Origin: an uncultured Verrucomicrobiota bacterium
Lineage (GTDB): Bacteria; Verrucomicrobiota; Kiritimatiellia; RFP12; UBA1067
Direction: 5' to 3'
Assembly (NCBI GenBank): GCA_945947925.1
Contig: CAMEZU010000078.1
Span: 1-7,833 of the forward strand
Length of the DNA: 7,833 bases
A program made the translations under genes and the position numbers. The notes below the pieces were generated by a model. It had not been told where the DNA came from. It ran no database searches and saw only the letters and a program-made list of their open reading frames with translations. Shown here piece after piece: positions 1 through 6,064 of the stretch (position 1 is its first letter; every line of letters begins with the position of its first letter).

Positions 1-1
1 A

Positions 2-2311
2 CCTTATGCCGCTTTCACGGATACGCCTTCGGCGAAGCAGAAGTGGGTGCATGTCGCCTTCCTGTATGATGGTAGCTCGGTGACGGCCTATTTCAACGGT
101 GGCGCGACGAAGAAGACGGGTACGGCTACGGCCGCTGACGATGTGGCGCTGCCGCTGGGTATCGGTAGTAATGTCAATGCCGAGGAGAACAATGATAAGT
201 ACCTGGCCGGTTCGTTCGACGAGGTTCGGTTGATGCAGGCGACACCTGGTGCCAATTATGACGACTGGGTTGCGGCGGAATACGCGATGGGCGCGGACAA
301 GACTTTCCTGAAGGATAATATCATCTCGGAAGACAAACCCGTGATCTCGCTGTCGATTTCGGCAACGACAGCCCGCGAGTGGAAGAACGAGACACAGACG
401 ATTACGTTGATGCGTCCTGTGACGAGCGCCTGGGCTGATCTCACGGTCAGGTTGTCGGTGAGCGGCTCGAAGGTTTTGACCGATCAACTTTCGACAGAAG
501 TTTCATTGCCGGCTGGAACGGCGTCTGTTTCGATTCCAGTCGAAGTGACGGATAACGCAACGGCTGACGGGGATCTTACACTGACCGTTACAATCGCTGA
601 GAGCGCGGATGACTATGATATTGATTCGGATGCCATGACGGTTACTCTTTCAGTGCTTGACGATGAGACCCATCGTCGCGATTGTACCTGGGTCGGCGGC
701 GGCGAAGGTTCCCGCTGGGCTGATCCAGACAACTGGGATTCGGAGACTGTGCCGACGGACATTGACACGGCAATCTTTGGTAGCGCTGTTACAGGAGACC
801 TGACAGTTACGATGTCGGAAGATGCCGCGGCGCGTCTCGTCAAGGTCACGACGTCGTCCGCTGTCACATTTGGTGCGGATAGTCAGCCTAAGATTGCGCC
901 GATGGATTTGGAGGTGGCCGAAGGCGCTGGGAACGTGCGTTATAAAAGTCTCTTGAATTGGGCGGGCACCTTTACTTGTATGGTTGCAGAAGGCGCTCAG
1001 GTTTCCGTTGCAGGAATCGAAGGTCCTGGCGAGCTTGTCAAGAAGGGGCCTGGTACGCTGACTTTCGACAATGTAAATATGAATCACAAAGGGGGTGGGA
1101 CCTGGGTCGAAGAGGGCCTGGTTAAGGTCCCCTTCAACGGACATCTTGGTAAGAATGTTATTGTGGGAGGCAAAGGCAAGCCCGCCACTGTCCAATCGAC
1201 CTATATAAATATCTGGAACTATAACCCGTTTGCAGATCGGGCGGTCATCGAGGTTCGTGATGGAGGTGTGCTTGATTTCAGTACAAACCAAAACTCGGTG
1301 AAGGTTCAGACGCTAGGTCAAGTGCGTGTTGAAAAGGGAGGCACTCTCAATCTTGGCAATACGCAATTGCTGACGAATGGGGGAGGAGCGTACCATTTCT
1401 ACATTGAGGGCGAGCTGACGGGGACGGCTAAGGCGCGCTTGAACTTGTCGCAACCGGGCGATGTTATCGTACCTAGCACGGTGGAGAGACCGATTGTGTA
1501 TGATGGTGGTGTAGCGGGACGCCCGAGTACACTTGTCATCGAAGATAGTCCTGATGTTTCTGTTGAGATGACCATCGCCGGAGCCATTGAAAGTAGTGGG
1601 TGGCCTTTGTCGCCAGCGGATGGTGTTGTCAAGAAGGGTTCAGGAGTGCTGCGCATCACATCTAACAGCACCTTTGGCGGCGCAACAGCAACCACTGGTA
1701 CGATGGATATTCAAGGCGGTATGTTGTTGTTGGACAACGATCCGAATGATGGATCTGCAACTGGACATGGTTGGGTCTACGTAAAGTCAGGAGCAACGCT
1801 TGGTGGTACGGGCCGAACAGGTGGCCTGGCGGAATCTGTTAATGCCAACCTGACAGTAGCTGGTGACTCCACGGCTTATGCAACCGTTCATCCGGGCACG
1901 CTTGATGACAAGACAGGCGCGCATATCGCGGGTACACTGACGGCGGGTTCTGTCGATCAGTCCTGTGCAACGGCGTTCAATAACCGTTCTGAGCTGAAGA
2001 TCAGCGTCTGCGACAAGGGGCTGGTCGATTGCTTGGCCGTCTATGGCAAGGTGACAATCGCGGCTGATGCTGATACAAAGATCACACTTGTTGCGGACGG
2101 ATTGGAGCCCTCTCAGGTCAAGGGCGGAACTTATACGATTCTTTCGGCGACGGAAGGTATCGAGGGCGAATTCGCTGCTGTTGACGCGCCGAAGGGCTGG
2201 CGTGTGAACAAGGTCACGGAGAAGGTTGTCGTGGACGAGGTCGAGACGGAGGTGGTCAAGGCGTTGACTCTTTCGATGGCTGGCCGCGGTTTCATGGTGA
2301 TCATCCGGTAA
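2..2311 (+). CDS. Large secreted/surface protein: LamG, Calx-beta-like and PATR (autotransporter-type) repeats; 5' end missing
   Basis: The frame is open from position 2 with no start in reach. The GTG at 47 lies inside a LamG strand (K-W-V-H-V-A-F), so this is the last ~769 residues of a longer protein. Domains, numbering the GTG codon as residue 1: C-terminal half of a LamG/concanavalin-like fold to ~90 (FDEVRL, then a W-x-x-A-E-Y tail); a Calx-beta-like Ig domain ~97-207; a W-V-G-G-G...N-W...V-P-T-D-I-D-T-A-I-F segment ~215-245, typical of the entry to passenger beta-helices; PATR-like repeats around 328-362 (ELVKKGPGTLTF) and 526-590 (GVVKKGSGVLRI...LGGTG); and a closing beta region with G-G-T-Y-T-I-L and G-E-F near 693-710. 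No C-terminal beta-barrel follows. The chain ends in GRGFMVIIR. Five cysteines are visible, three of them clustered (640, 655, 662). The likely role is an extracellular adhesive or glycan-contacting protein. Substrate and secretion route are unknown. GC is clearly lower than in the downstream genes. Confidence 0.85.
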   Translation, partial: PYAAFTDTPSAKQKWVHVAFLYDGSSVTAYFNGGATKKTGTATAADDVALPLGIGSNVNAEENNDKYLAGSFDEVRLMQATPGANYDDWVAAEYAMGADKTFLKDNIISEDKPVISLSISATTAREWKNETQTITLMRPVTSAWADLTVRLSVSGSKVLTDQLSTEVSLPAGTASVSIPVEVTDNATADGDLTLTVTIAESADDYDIDSDAMTVTLSVLDDETHRRDCTWVGGGEGSRWADPDNWDSETVPTDIDTAIFGSAVTGDLTVTMSEDAAARLVKVTTSSAVTFGADSQPKIAPMDLEVAEGAGNVRYKSLLNWAGTFTCMVAEGAQVSVAGIEGPGELVKKGPGTLTFDNVNMNHKGGGTWVEEGLVKVPFNGHLGKNVIVGGKGKPATVQSTYINIWNYNPFADRAVIEVRDGGVLDFSTNQNSVKVQTLGQVRVEKGGTLNLGNTQLLTNGGGAYHFYIEGELTGTAKARLNLSQPGDVIVPSTVERPIVYDGGVAGRPSTLVIEDSPDVSVEMTIAGAIESSGWPLSPADGVVKKGSGVLRITSNSTFGGATATTGTMDIQGGMLLLDNDPNDGSATGHGWVYVKSGATLGGTGRTGGLAESVNANLTVAGDSTAYATVHPGTLDDKTGAHIAGTLTAGSVDQSCATAFNNRSELKISVCDKGLVDCLAVYGKVTIAADADTKITLVADGLEPSQVKGGTYTILSATEGIEGEFAAVDAPKGWRVNKVTEKVVVDEVETEVVKALTLSMAGRGFMVIIR

Positions 2312-2337
2312 TCGGACAACATCAGATGATCTTTAAT

Positions 2338-2373
2338 CGCGGCGGGCCGCCCTCATGGTCCGCCGCGTTTTTT
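2338..2373 (+). terminator. Strong intrinsic terminator after the surface-protein gene
   Basis: An 11-bp GC-rich stem (2338-2348 with 2357-2367, one G-T pair) closes an 8-nt loop and is followed directly by six T residues (2368-2373). It begins 26 nt after the TAA stop of the upstream gene. It should isolate that gene from the tRNA downstream. Confidence 0.92.
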
Positions 2374-2462
2374 GTGTCGCGGCCTCGGCTCGAGGTTCGA
2401 GGTGTCCTCGCCGCTCCTTGTGGGGCCTCCGTCAGCTGACACGCAGTGGCGCCCTCGGATAA

Positions 2463-2495
2463 TTGTCACCGCGGCGGCTTCTTTTATGATATAAT
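2463..2495 (+). promoter_or_regulatory. Sigma-70-type promoter for the tRNA-Arg gene
   Basis: A TTGTCA box (2463-2468) lies 16 nt before TATGAT (2485-2490). A perfect TATAAT (2490-2495) overlaps it and carries an upstream TG (2487-2488), giving the extended -10 form TGATATAAT. Either -10 would start transcription roughly 15-25 nt before the tRNA 5' end at 2520. The TATAAT with its extended TG is the stronger candidate, since its distance to the -35 (21 nt) is too long to need that box. Confidence 0.7.
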
Positions 2496-2519
2496 ATCAC
2501 CCGTCGATTTTTCTGACAT

Positions 2520-2596
2520 GCGACTATAGCTCAATTGGATAGAGCGTTGGCCTCCGAAGCCGAAGGTTGCTGGTTCGATCCCAGTTAGTCGCACCA
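2520..2596 (+). tRNA. tRNA-Arg, anticodon CCG
   Basis: A complete 77-nt cloverleaf can be drawn by hand. The acceptor stem GCGACTA (2520-2526) pairs perfectly with TAGTCGC (2586-2592). The D stem is GCTC/GAGC. The anticodon stem is TTGGC/GCCGA around loop CTCCGAA (2552-2558), with CCG at 2554-2556. The variable loop has 5 nt, and the T stem GCTGG/CCAGT encloses TTCGATC. The discriminator base is A2593, and CCA is encoded (2594-2596). It reads the arginine codon CGG, which occurs often in the high-GC genes downstream (for example in the uxs-type gene). Confidence 0.97.
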
Positions 2597-2672
2597 TCCT
2601 TCTTTGCGGTTGTCCTGCTGATTCCGTCGCTGCGGACCTAGCGTTCGGCCGCGTGTTGAAAGGGGCTAGCGG

Positions 2673-2897
2673 ATGAACGAGGAGAGGGTGCAGGAGTTTC
2701 TGGCCGGACTGGCCGACGTGCTGGAGGTTCCGTCGATCGGCCCCGGCGACGATTACCGTCAGACGCCTTTGTGGGGGTCGCTCACGGCGTTTGCGCTCAA
2801 GGTGATGCTGCAGCAGCGCTTCGGCTGCGCGCTGACGCTGAAGGAACTCGACGCCCAGCCGACGGCGGGCGATCTTATGGCGAGGGTCCTGGGATGA
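2673..2897 (+). CDS. Acyl-carrier-protein-like small protein with altered phosphopantetheine motif
   Basis: This 74-residue protein has the size and pattern of an acyl carrier protein (PF00550 fold). Helix I is at ~1-17 and is followed by a loop. Residues L33-W34-G35-S36-L37 match the place of the D-S-L phosphopantetheine site, followed by a helix to ~F50. The G-C-A-L-T-L-K-E-L-D and P-T-A-G-D-L segments match helices III and IV of the family. Ser36 would carry the 4'-phosphopantetheine. The usual Asp before it is Gly here, which is unusual. The ATG has a good Shine-Dalgarno (GAAAGGGG, 2658-2664) at 8-nt spacing. The stop overlaps the start of the acyltransferase gene in an ATGA junction, so the two are probably translated together. 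The inferred role is to hold an acyl group for the neighbouring transferase or a partner elsewhere. It is less likely the main fatty-acid ACP, which usually sits with fab genes and keeps D-S-L. Confidence 0.72.
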   Translation: MNEERVQEFLAGLADVLEVPSIGPGDDYRQTPLWGSLTAFALKVMLQQRFGCALTLKELDAQPTAGDLMARVLG

Positions 2898-3526
2898 GGC
2901 ACCTCGTCATCATCGGCGCCGGCGGGTTCGGCCGCGAGGTCTACGGCGTCGCCCGCGAGGCGGTCGGCTACGGGACGGATTTCGACGTGAAGGGCTATCT
3001 CGACGCGAAGGCGGACGCCCTGGCGGGCTTTGAGGGGTATCCGCCGGTGATCGGCGATCCGGCGAGCTACGAGCCGGCGGCGGACGACGTCTTCATCACG
3101 GCGCTCGGCAGCATTGCGGCGCGGCGGGCGTGCGCGGCGGCGATCGAGCGCAGGGGAGGCCGCTTCGTGTCGGTGATCCACCGCTCCGTTTTTCTGGGGC
3201 CGAACGTGACGGTCGGGGACGGCTGCTACCTAGCGCCCGGGGTGTCGCTGACGGCGGACGTGCGGCTCGGGCGGCATACGGACGTCTTTCACAACACCTC
3301 GATCGGCCACGACACGACGGCGGGCGACTTCGTCCACGTCTACGCACAGTGCGCGATCGGAGGCGGGGTCCGTCTCGAGGACGGCGCGAGCGTCTATCCG
3401 GGGTCGGTCGTGGTGCCGCGCCGGACAATCGGTGCGGGGGCGGTCGTCGGCGCGGGGTCGACGGTCTTCCTGAACGTGCCGCCGGGGACGACGGTGCACG
3501 GCAATCCGGCCGCACCCGTGGCGTGA
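2894..3526 (+). CDS. NeuD/PglD-type sugar O/N-acyltransferase (left-handed beta-helix)
   Basis: This is a 210-residue protein of the NeuD/PglD/VioB family, which transfers acetyl or other acyl groups to sugars or UDP-amino-sugars for surface glycans. The N-terminal Rossmann-like part starts with I-I-G-A-G-G-F-G-R-E-V (6-16), the family's nucleotide-sugar binding loop. From ~95 hexapeptide repeats form the left-handed helix (for example LGPNVTVGDG, GAGAVVGAG), and the chain closes with the standard V-H-G-N-P-A. His139 in S-I-G-H-D is at the position of the family's catalytic base. Length is typical (PglD-like proteins are ~200-215 residues). I chose the ATG at 2894 because it overlaps the upstream stop as ATGA and gives the exact family N-terminus. 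An earlier in-frame start would add unrelated residues translated from inside the carrier-protein gene. The adjacent acyl-carrier-like gene suggests the acyl donor may be carrier-bound rather than acetyl-CoA. That is an inference. Confidence 0.88.
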   Translation: MRHLVIIGAGGFGREVYGVAREAVGYGTDFDVKGYLDAKADALAGFEGYPPVIGDPASYEPAADDVFITALGSIAARRACAAAIERRGGRFVSVIHRSVFLGPNVTVGDGCYLAPGVSLTADVRLGRHTDVFHNTSIGHDTTAGDFVHVYAQCAIGGGVRLEDGASVYPGSVVVPRRTIGAGAVVGAGSTVFLNVPPGTTVHGNPAAPVA

Positions 3527-3530
3527 TATT

Positions 3531-3539
3531 TGATATAAT
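3531..3539 (+). promoter_or_regulatory. Extended -10 promoter upstream of purE
   Basis: TGATATAAT begins 4 nt after the acyltransferase stop: TG at 3531-3532 and a perfect TATAAT at 3534-3539. No convincing -35 hexamer lies 16-18 nt upstream, where the sequence is GC-rich coding DNA, as expected for a promoter that relies on the extended -10. Transcription would start near 3546. That leaves a leader of only about 20-25 nt before purE, too short for a purine riboswitch. Confidence 0.65.
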
Positions 3540-3568
3540 CTACCCTTACCAAAGAAAGGATTTTCAGT

Positions 3569-4066
3569 ATGGCAGATGTGCGCGTGGGCATTGTGATGGG
3601 CAGCGATTCGGACTGGCCGCTGGTGAAGAAGGCGTGCGAGACGCTGGAGAAGTTTGGCGTCGGCTACGAGACGCGGGTCATTTCCGCGCACCGCACCCCG
3701 GACGTGGCGATCGCGTATTCGAAGACGGCCGAGGAGCGCGGGCTCAAGGTCATCATCGCGGCGGCGGGCGGTGCGGCGCACCTCGGGGGCGTCCTCGCGG
3801 CGGCGACGGTCCTTCCCGTGATCGGCATCCCGGTCGCGGGCGGGGCGCTGAACGGACTTGACGCGCTCTACGCGACGGTGCAGATGCCTTCGGGCGTCCC
3901 CGTGGCGACCGTGGCGGTCGGCTCGGCGGGTCCGACGAACGCGGCGCTTCTCGCCGTGCAGATCCTCGGCACGGCCGACGCGGACCTCCGGGCGAAGTTT
4001 CACGCCCACAAGGAGGAACTGCGCGCGAAGGTCGCGGCGGCGAACGACAAGATCCACCAGGCGTAA
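3569..4066 (+). CDS. purE: N5-carboxyaminoimidazole ribonucleotide mutase (PurE, class I)
   Basis: PurE moves the carboxyl group of N5-CAIR to carbon 4, giving CAIR in cytoplasmic purine synthesis. The 165-residue length is normal. Family motifs are intact: M-G-S-D-S-D-W (10-16) with the Ser12 and Asp15 that bind the nucleotide; S-A-H-R-T-P (39-44) with catalytic His41; A-G-G-A-A-H-L-G-G; G-L-D-A-L; Q-M-P-S-G-V-P-V-A-T-V; and N-A-A-L-L-A. The Q-M-P-x-G-V-P-V pattern is that of the bacterial mutase rather than the CO2-using class II enzyme, which implies a purK elsewhere. It is not next door as in E. coli. The ATG has a Shine-Dalgarno (AAGGA, 3556-3560) 8 nt upstream. The gene opens a five-gene run, with 11 nt to the next start. 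Confidence 0.96.
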   Translation: MADVRVGIVMGSDSDWPLVKKACETLEKFGVGYETRVISAHRTPDVAIAYSKTAEERGLKVIIAAAGGAAHLGGVLAAATVLPVIGIPVAGGALNGLDALYATVQMPSGVPVATVAVGSAGPTNAALLAVQILGTADADLRAKFHAHKEELRAKVAAANDKIHQA

Positions 4067-4077
4067 GGTACGGGGGT

Positions 4078-5061
4078 ATGAAGAAGGCTCTGGTTACGGG
4101 CGGTGCCGGTTTTCTCGGAAGCCACTTGTGCAAGCGGCTTCTGGACGACGGGTACGAGGTGACGGCGATCGACAACCTCTTCACCGGCACGAAGGAGAAT
4201 ATCTATCCGCTGTTCGAGAACCGGCGGTTCTCCTTCGTGCTGCATGACATCACGCAGCCGTTCTGGGGCCAGTTCGACGAGATCTACAACCTGGCGTGCC
4301 CGGCGAGTCCGGTCCATTACCAGCACAATCCCGTCGAGACGATGAAGACGAGCGTCCTCGGCATGATGAACATGCTGGACCTTGCGCTCAAGACGAAGGC
4401 GCGTCTTCTCCACACGTCGACGAGCGAGGTCTACGGCGATCCGCTCGTGCATCCGCAGGTCGAGACGTACTGGGGCAACGTCAACACGATCGGCATCCGC
4501 AGTTGCTATGACGAGGGCAAGCGGTGCGCCGAAACGCTTGCGTCGGACTACCGGCGCGAATACGGGGTGGACGTGCGGCTCGTGCGCATCTTCAACACGT
4601 ACGGGCCGAACATGCATCCGAAGGACGGACGCGTCATCTCCAACTTCATCATGCAGGCGCTCCGCAACGAGGACATCACGCTCTTCGGCGACGGCGAGCA
4701 GACGCGGAGCTTCCAGTACTGCGACGACCTCATTGACGCGATCCGCCTCTATATGGATCTGCCGCGGAAGACAATCGACGACTTCTTCGGCGGGAAGTCT
4801 GACCGGCGGCCGGCCATGCCGGTCCTCAACACGGGCAATCCGGGCGAGTACACGATCCGGCAGCTGGCGGAGGAGACGCTCCGCCAGATCCCGGAGTCGA
4901 CGTCGAAGTTCGTGTTCGCGCCGCTGCCGGCGGACGATCCGAAGCGCCGCAAGCCGGACATCACGCTGGCGAAGGAGCTTCTCGGCTGGGAGCCGAAGGT
5001 GCCGCTTGCGGAGGGGCTGGCGAAGACAATCGACTATTTCAGGGGGCATCATGTATTCTGA
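4078..5061 (+). CDS. uxs: UDP-glucuronate decarboxylase (UDP-xylose synthase)
   Basis: This extended short-chain dehydrogenase converts UDP-glucuronate to UDP-xylose using tightly bound NAD+. The 327-residue protein begins with the NAD-binding loop G-G-A-G-F-L-G-S-H-L (8-17). It carries the diagnostic family segments Y-N-L-A-C-P-A-S-P-V-H-Y-Q (70-82), T-S-T-S-E-V-Y-G-D-P (113-122) and Y-W-G-N-V-N, and the catalytic Y144-x-x-x-K148 in R-S-C-Y-D-E-G-K-R. Further on are R-I-F-N-T-Y-G-P-N-M and D-G-E-Q-T-R-S-F-Q-Y, which bind the nucleotide sugar. These features separate it from UDP-glucose epimerases and dTDP-glucose dehydratases. The proposed Shine-Dalgarno (AAGG, 4065-4068) overlaps the purE stop, and a G-run abuts the ATG. 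Its last 11 nt overlap the antiporter gene. The product feeds xylose into surface polysaccharide, which fits the sugar acyltransferase nearby. No UDP-glucose dehydrogenase is in the window. Confidence 0.95.
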   Translation: MKKALVTGGAGFLGSHLCKRLLDDGYEVTAIDNLFTGTKENIYPLFENRRFSFVLHDITQPFWGQFDEIYNLACPASPVHYQHNPVETMKTSVLGMMNMLDLALKTKARLLHTSTSEVYGDPLVHPQVETYWGNVNTIGIRSCYDEGKRCAETLASDYRREYGVDVRLVRIFNTYGPNMHPKDGRVISNFIMQALRNEDITLFGDGEQTRSFQYCDDLIDAIRLYMDLPRKTIDDFFGGKSDRRPAMPVLNTGNPGEYTIRQLAEETLRQIPESTSKFVFAPLPADDPKRRKPDITLAKELLGWEPKVPLAEGLAKTIDYFRGHHVF

Positions 5062-6064
5062 CATTTCACTGTGGCTCGCGGTTCCTTTCATCCTGGGCGG
5101 ACTCTGGGCCCTCGCCTGGAGTAGCGACGCCTTTGTGGACGGCGCGGCGGCCGTGGCGCGCAAGCTCGGCATCTCGCCGTTCATCGTGGGCATGGTGATC
5201 ATCGGCTTCGGCACATGCGCGCCGGAGTTCTGCGTCTCGGTCTTCTCGGGGGCGTCGGGGCACGTGAACCTGTCCGTCGGCAACGCCTACGGCAGCTGCA
5301 TCTTCAACATCCTGGGCGTGCTGGGCGTTTCGGCCCTGGTGGCACCGCTGGTGGTGAAGCCGATCATCACCTATCTCGCGGCGCCGCTGATGACGCTGAC
5401 CGTTCTTATGTCCCTCTTCATCTTGCGGGACCACGCGCTCGGCCGGGTCGAAGCCTGGAGCCTTCTCCTTGTCTTCGCGGTCATGATGCCGGCGTACTGC
5501 TGGATCGACTCGAAGACGAAGGGCGAGGCGGCGTCCGACGGGGCGGTGCCCGACGGCGGGACGCTGAAGATGCTGTTCAATCTCGTCGTGGGCTTCGCCG
5601 TGATGGTGGCGGCGAGCCATTTCCTCGTCTGGGGATCGGTCGGGGTCGCGAAGGCGCTGGGGGCGTCGGAGCTGATGATCGGCCTGACGATCGTCGCGAT
5701 CGGCACGTCCGTTCCAGAGCTGGCGACGGCGATCCAGTCCGCGCGCAAGGGCGAGTCGGATCTCGTGCTGGGCAACATCGTCGGGTCGAACCTCTTCAAC
5801 GCGCTCGTCGTGGTCGGCACGGCTGCGGCGATCTGTCCGACCGAGAAGGCGGCCGGCTTCGCCGACTACCAGCCGCTGTCGCCGTACGTCCTCACGCGCG
5901 ACCTGCCGCTTCTGGTCGTCGTTTCGGCGATGCTCGTCCTCTTCGGGATGAACTGGCGGAAAATGCGCGAGAACGGACGCATCTCGCGGGTCGAGGGCGC
6001 GGTCTGGGTCTTGGTTTTCATTGTCTACATGGCGTTCATGGTCTATCAGGAAGGATTCAAGTGA
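5051..6064 (+). CDS. CaCA-family sodium/proton:calcium antiporter (YrbG/NCX_Mj-like)
   Basis: This inner-membrane exchanger has 337 residues and about ten hydrophobic segments arranged as two five-helix halves, the normal layout of prokaryotic CaCA proteins. Both alpha repeats are clear. The first is G-T-C-A-P-E (54-59) followed by G-N-A-Y-G-S-C-I-F-N (77-86). The second is G-T-S-V-P-E (218-223) followed by G-N-I-V-G-S-N-L-F-N (241-250). Glu59 and Glu223 are the expected calcium ligands. The G-S-C form in repeat 1 also occurs, from memory, in the archaeal NCX_Mj protein, so it is not a defect. A hydrophilic cytoplasmic loop (~153-172) joins the halves. The ATG lies inside the uxs-type gene (11-nt overlap) after an AGGGGG sequence (5041-5046). 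The stop overlaps the cmk start by one base. It probably exports Ca2+ using the Na+ or H+ gradient. The coupling ion cannot be read from the sequence. Confidence 0.93.
   Translation: MYSDISLWLAVPFILGGLWALAWSSDAFVDGAAAVARKLGISPFIVGMVIIGFGTCAPEFCVSVFSGASGHVNLSVGNAYGSCIFNILGVLGVSALVAPLVVKPIITYLAAPLMTLTVLMSLFILRDHALGRVEAWSLLLVFAVMMPAYCWIDSKTKGEAASDGAVPDGGTLKMLFNLVVGFAVMVAASHFLVWGSVGVAKALGASELMIGLTIVAIGTSVPELATAIQSARKGESDLVLGNIVGSNLFNALVVVGTAAAICPTEKAAGFADYQPLSPYVLTRDLPLLVVVSAMLVLFGMNWRKMRENGRISRVEGAVWVLVFIVYMAFMVYQEGFK

Noticed and set aside
2431..2440. Perfect 10-bp palindrome GTCAGCTGAC between the terminator and the tRNA promoter
   Set aside because: A single short palindrome, upstream of the -35, with no second copy and no adjacent regulator gene. 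It could be an operator but nothing supports that.
2638..2669. CTAGC (2638-2642) and GCTAG (2665-2669) could pair around the carrier gene's ribosome binding site
   Set aside because: Only 5 bp with a 22-nt loop. The Shine-Dalgarno would stay single-stranded in the loop, so control of translation is not convincing.
2520..3526. tRNA-Arg as an attachment site for a genomic island carrying the carrier/acyltransferase pair
   Set aside because: No integrase gene and no second copy of the tRNA 3' end were seen in the window. The downstream genes share the high-GC codon style of the housekeeping genes.
3130..3861. Plus-strand frame (243 codons) bridging the acyltransferase and purE genes
   Set aside because: Its product is Arg/Gly-rich low-complexity sequence in an alternative frame of two well-supported genes. 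It would also cross the promoter and leader of purE.
4000..5283. Long open frame on the minus strand (427 codons) opposite the UDP-xylose synthase and antiporter genes
   Set aside because: It is rich in Arg, His and Asp with no recognisable motif, and lies opposite two clearly homologous genes. Extreme G/C third-position use removes stops in the opposite frames.
5294..5311. Cys in the first alpha repeat of the antiporter (G-S-C-I-F-N instead of G-S-N-I-F-N) as a possible loss of function
   Set aside because: As I recall it, the well-studied NCX_Mj protein also has G-S-C in repeat 1, and both key glutamates are present here.
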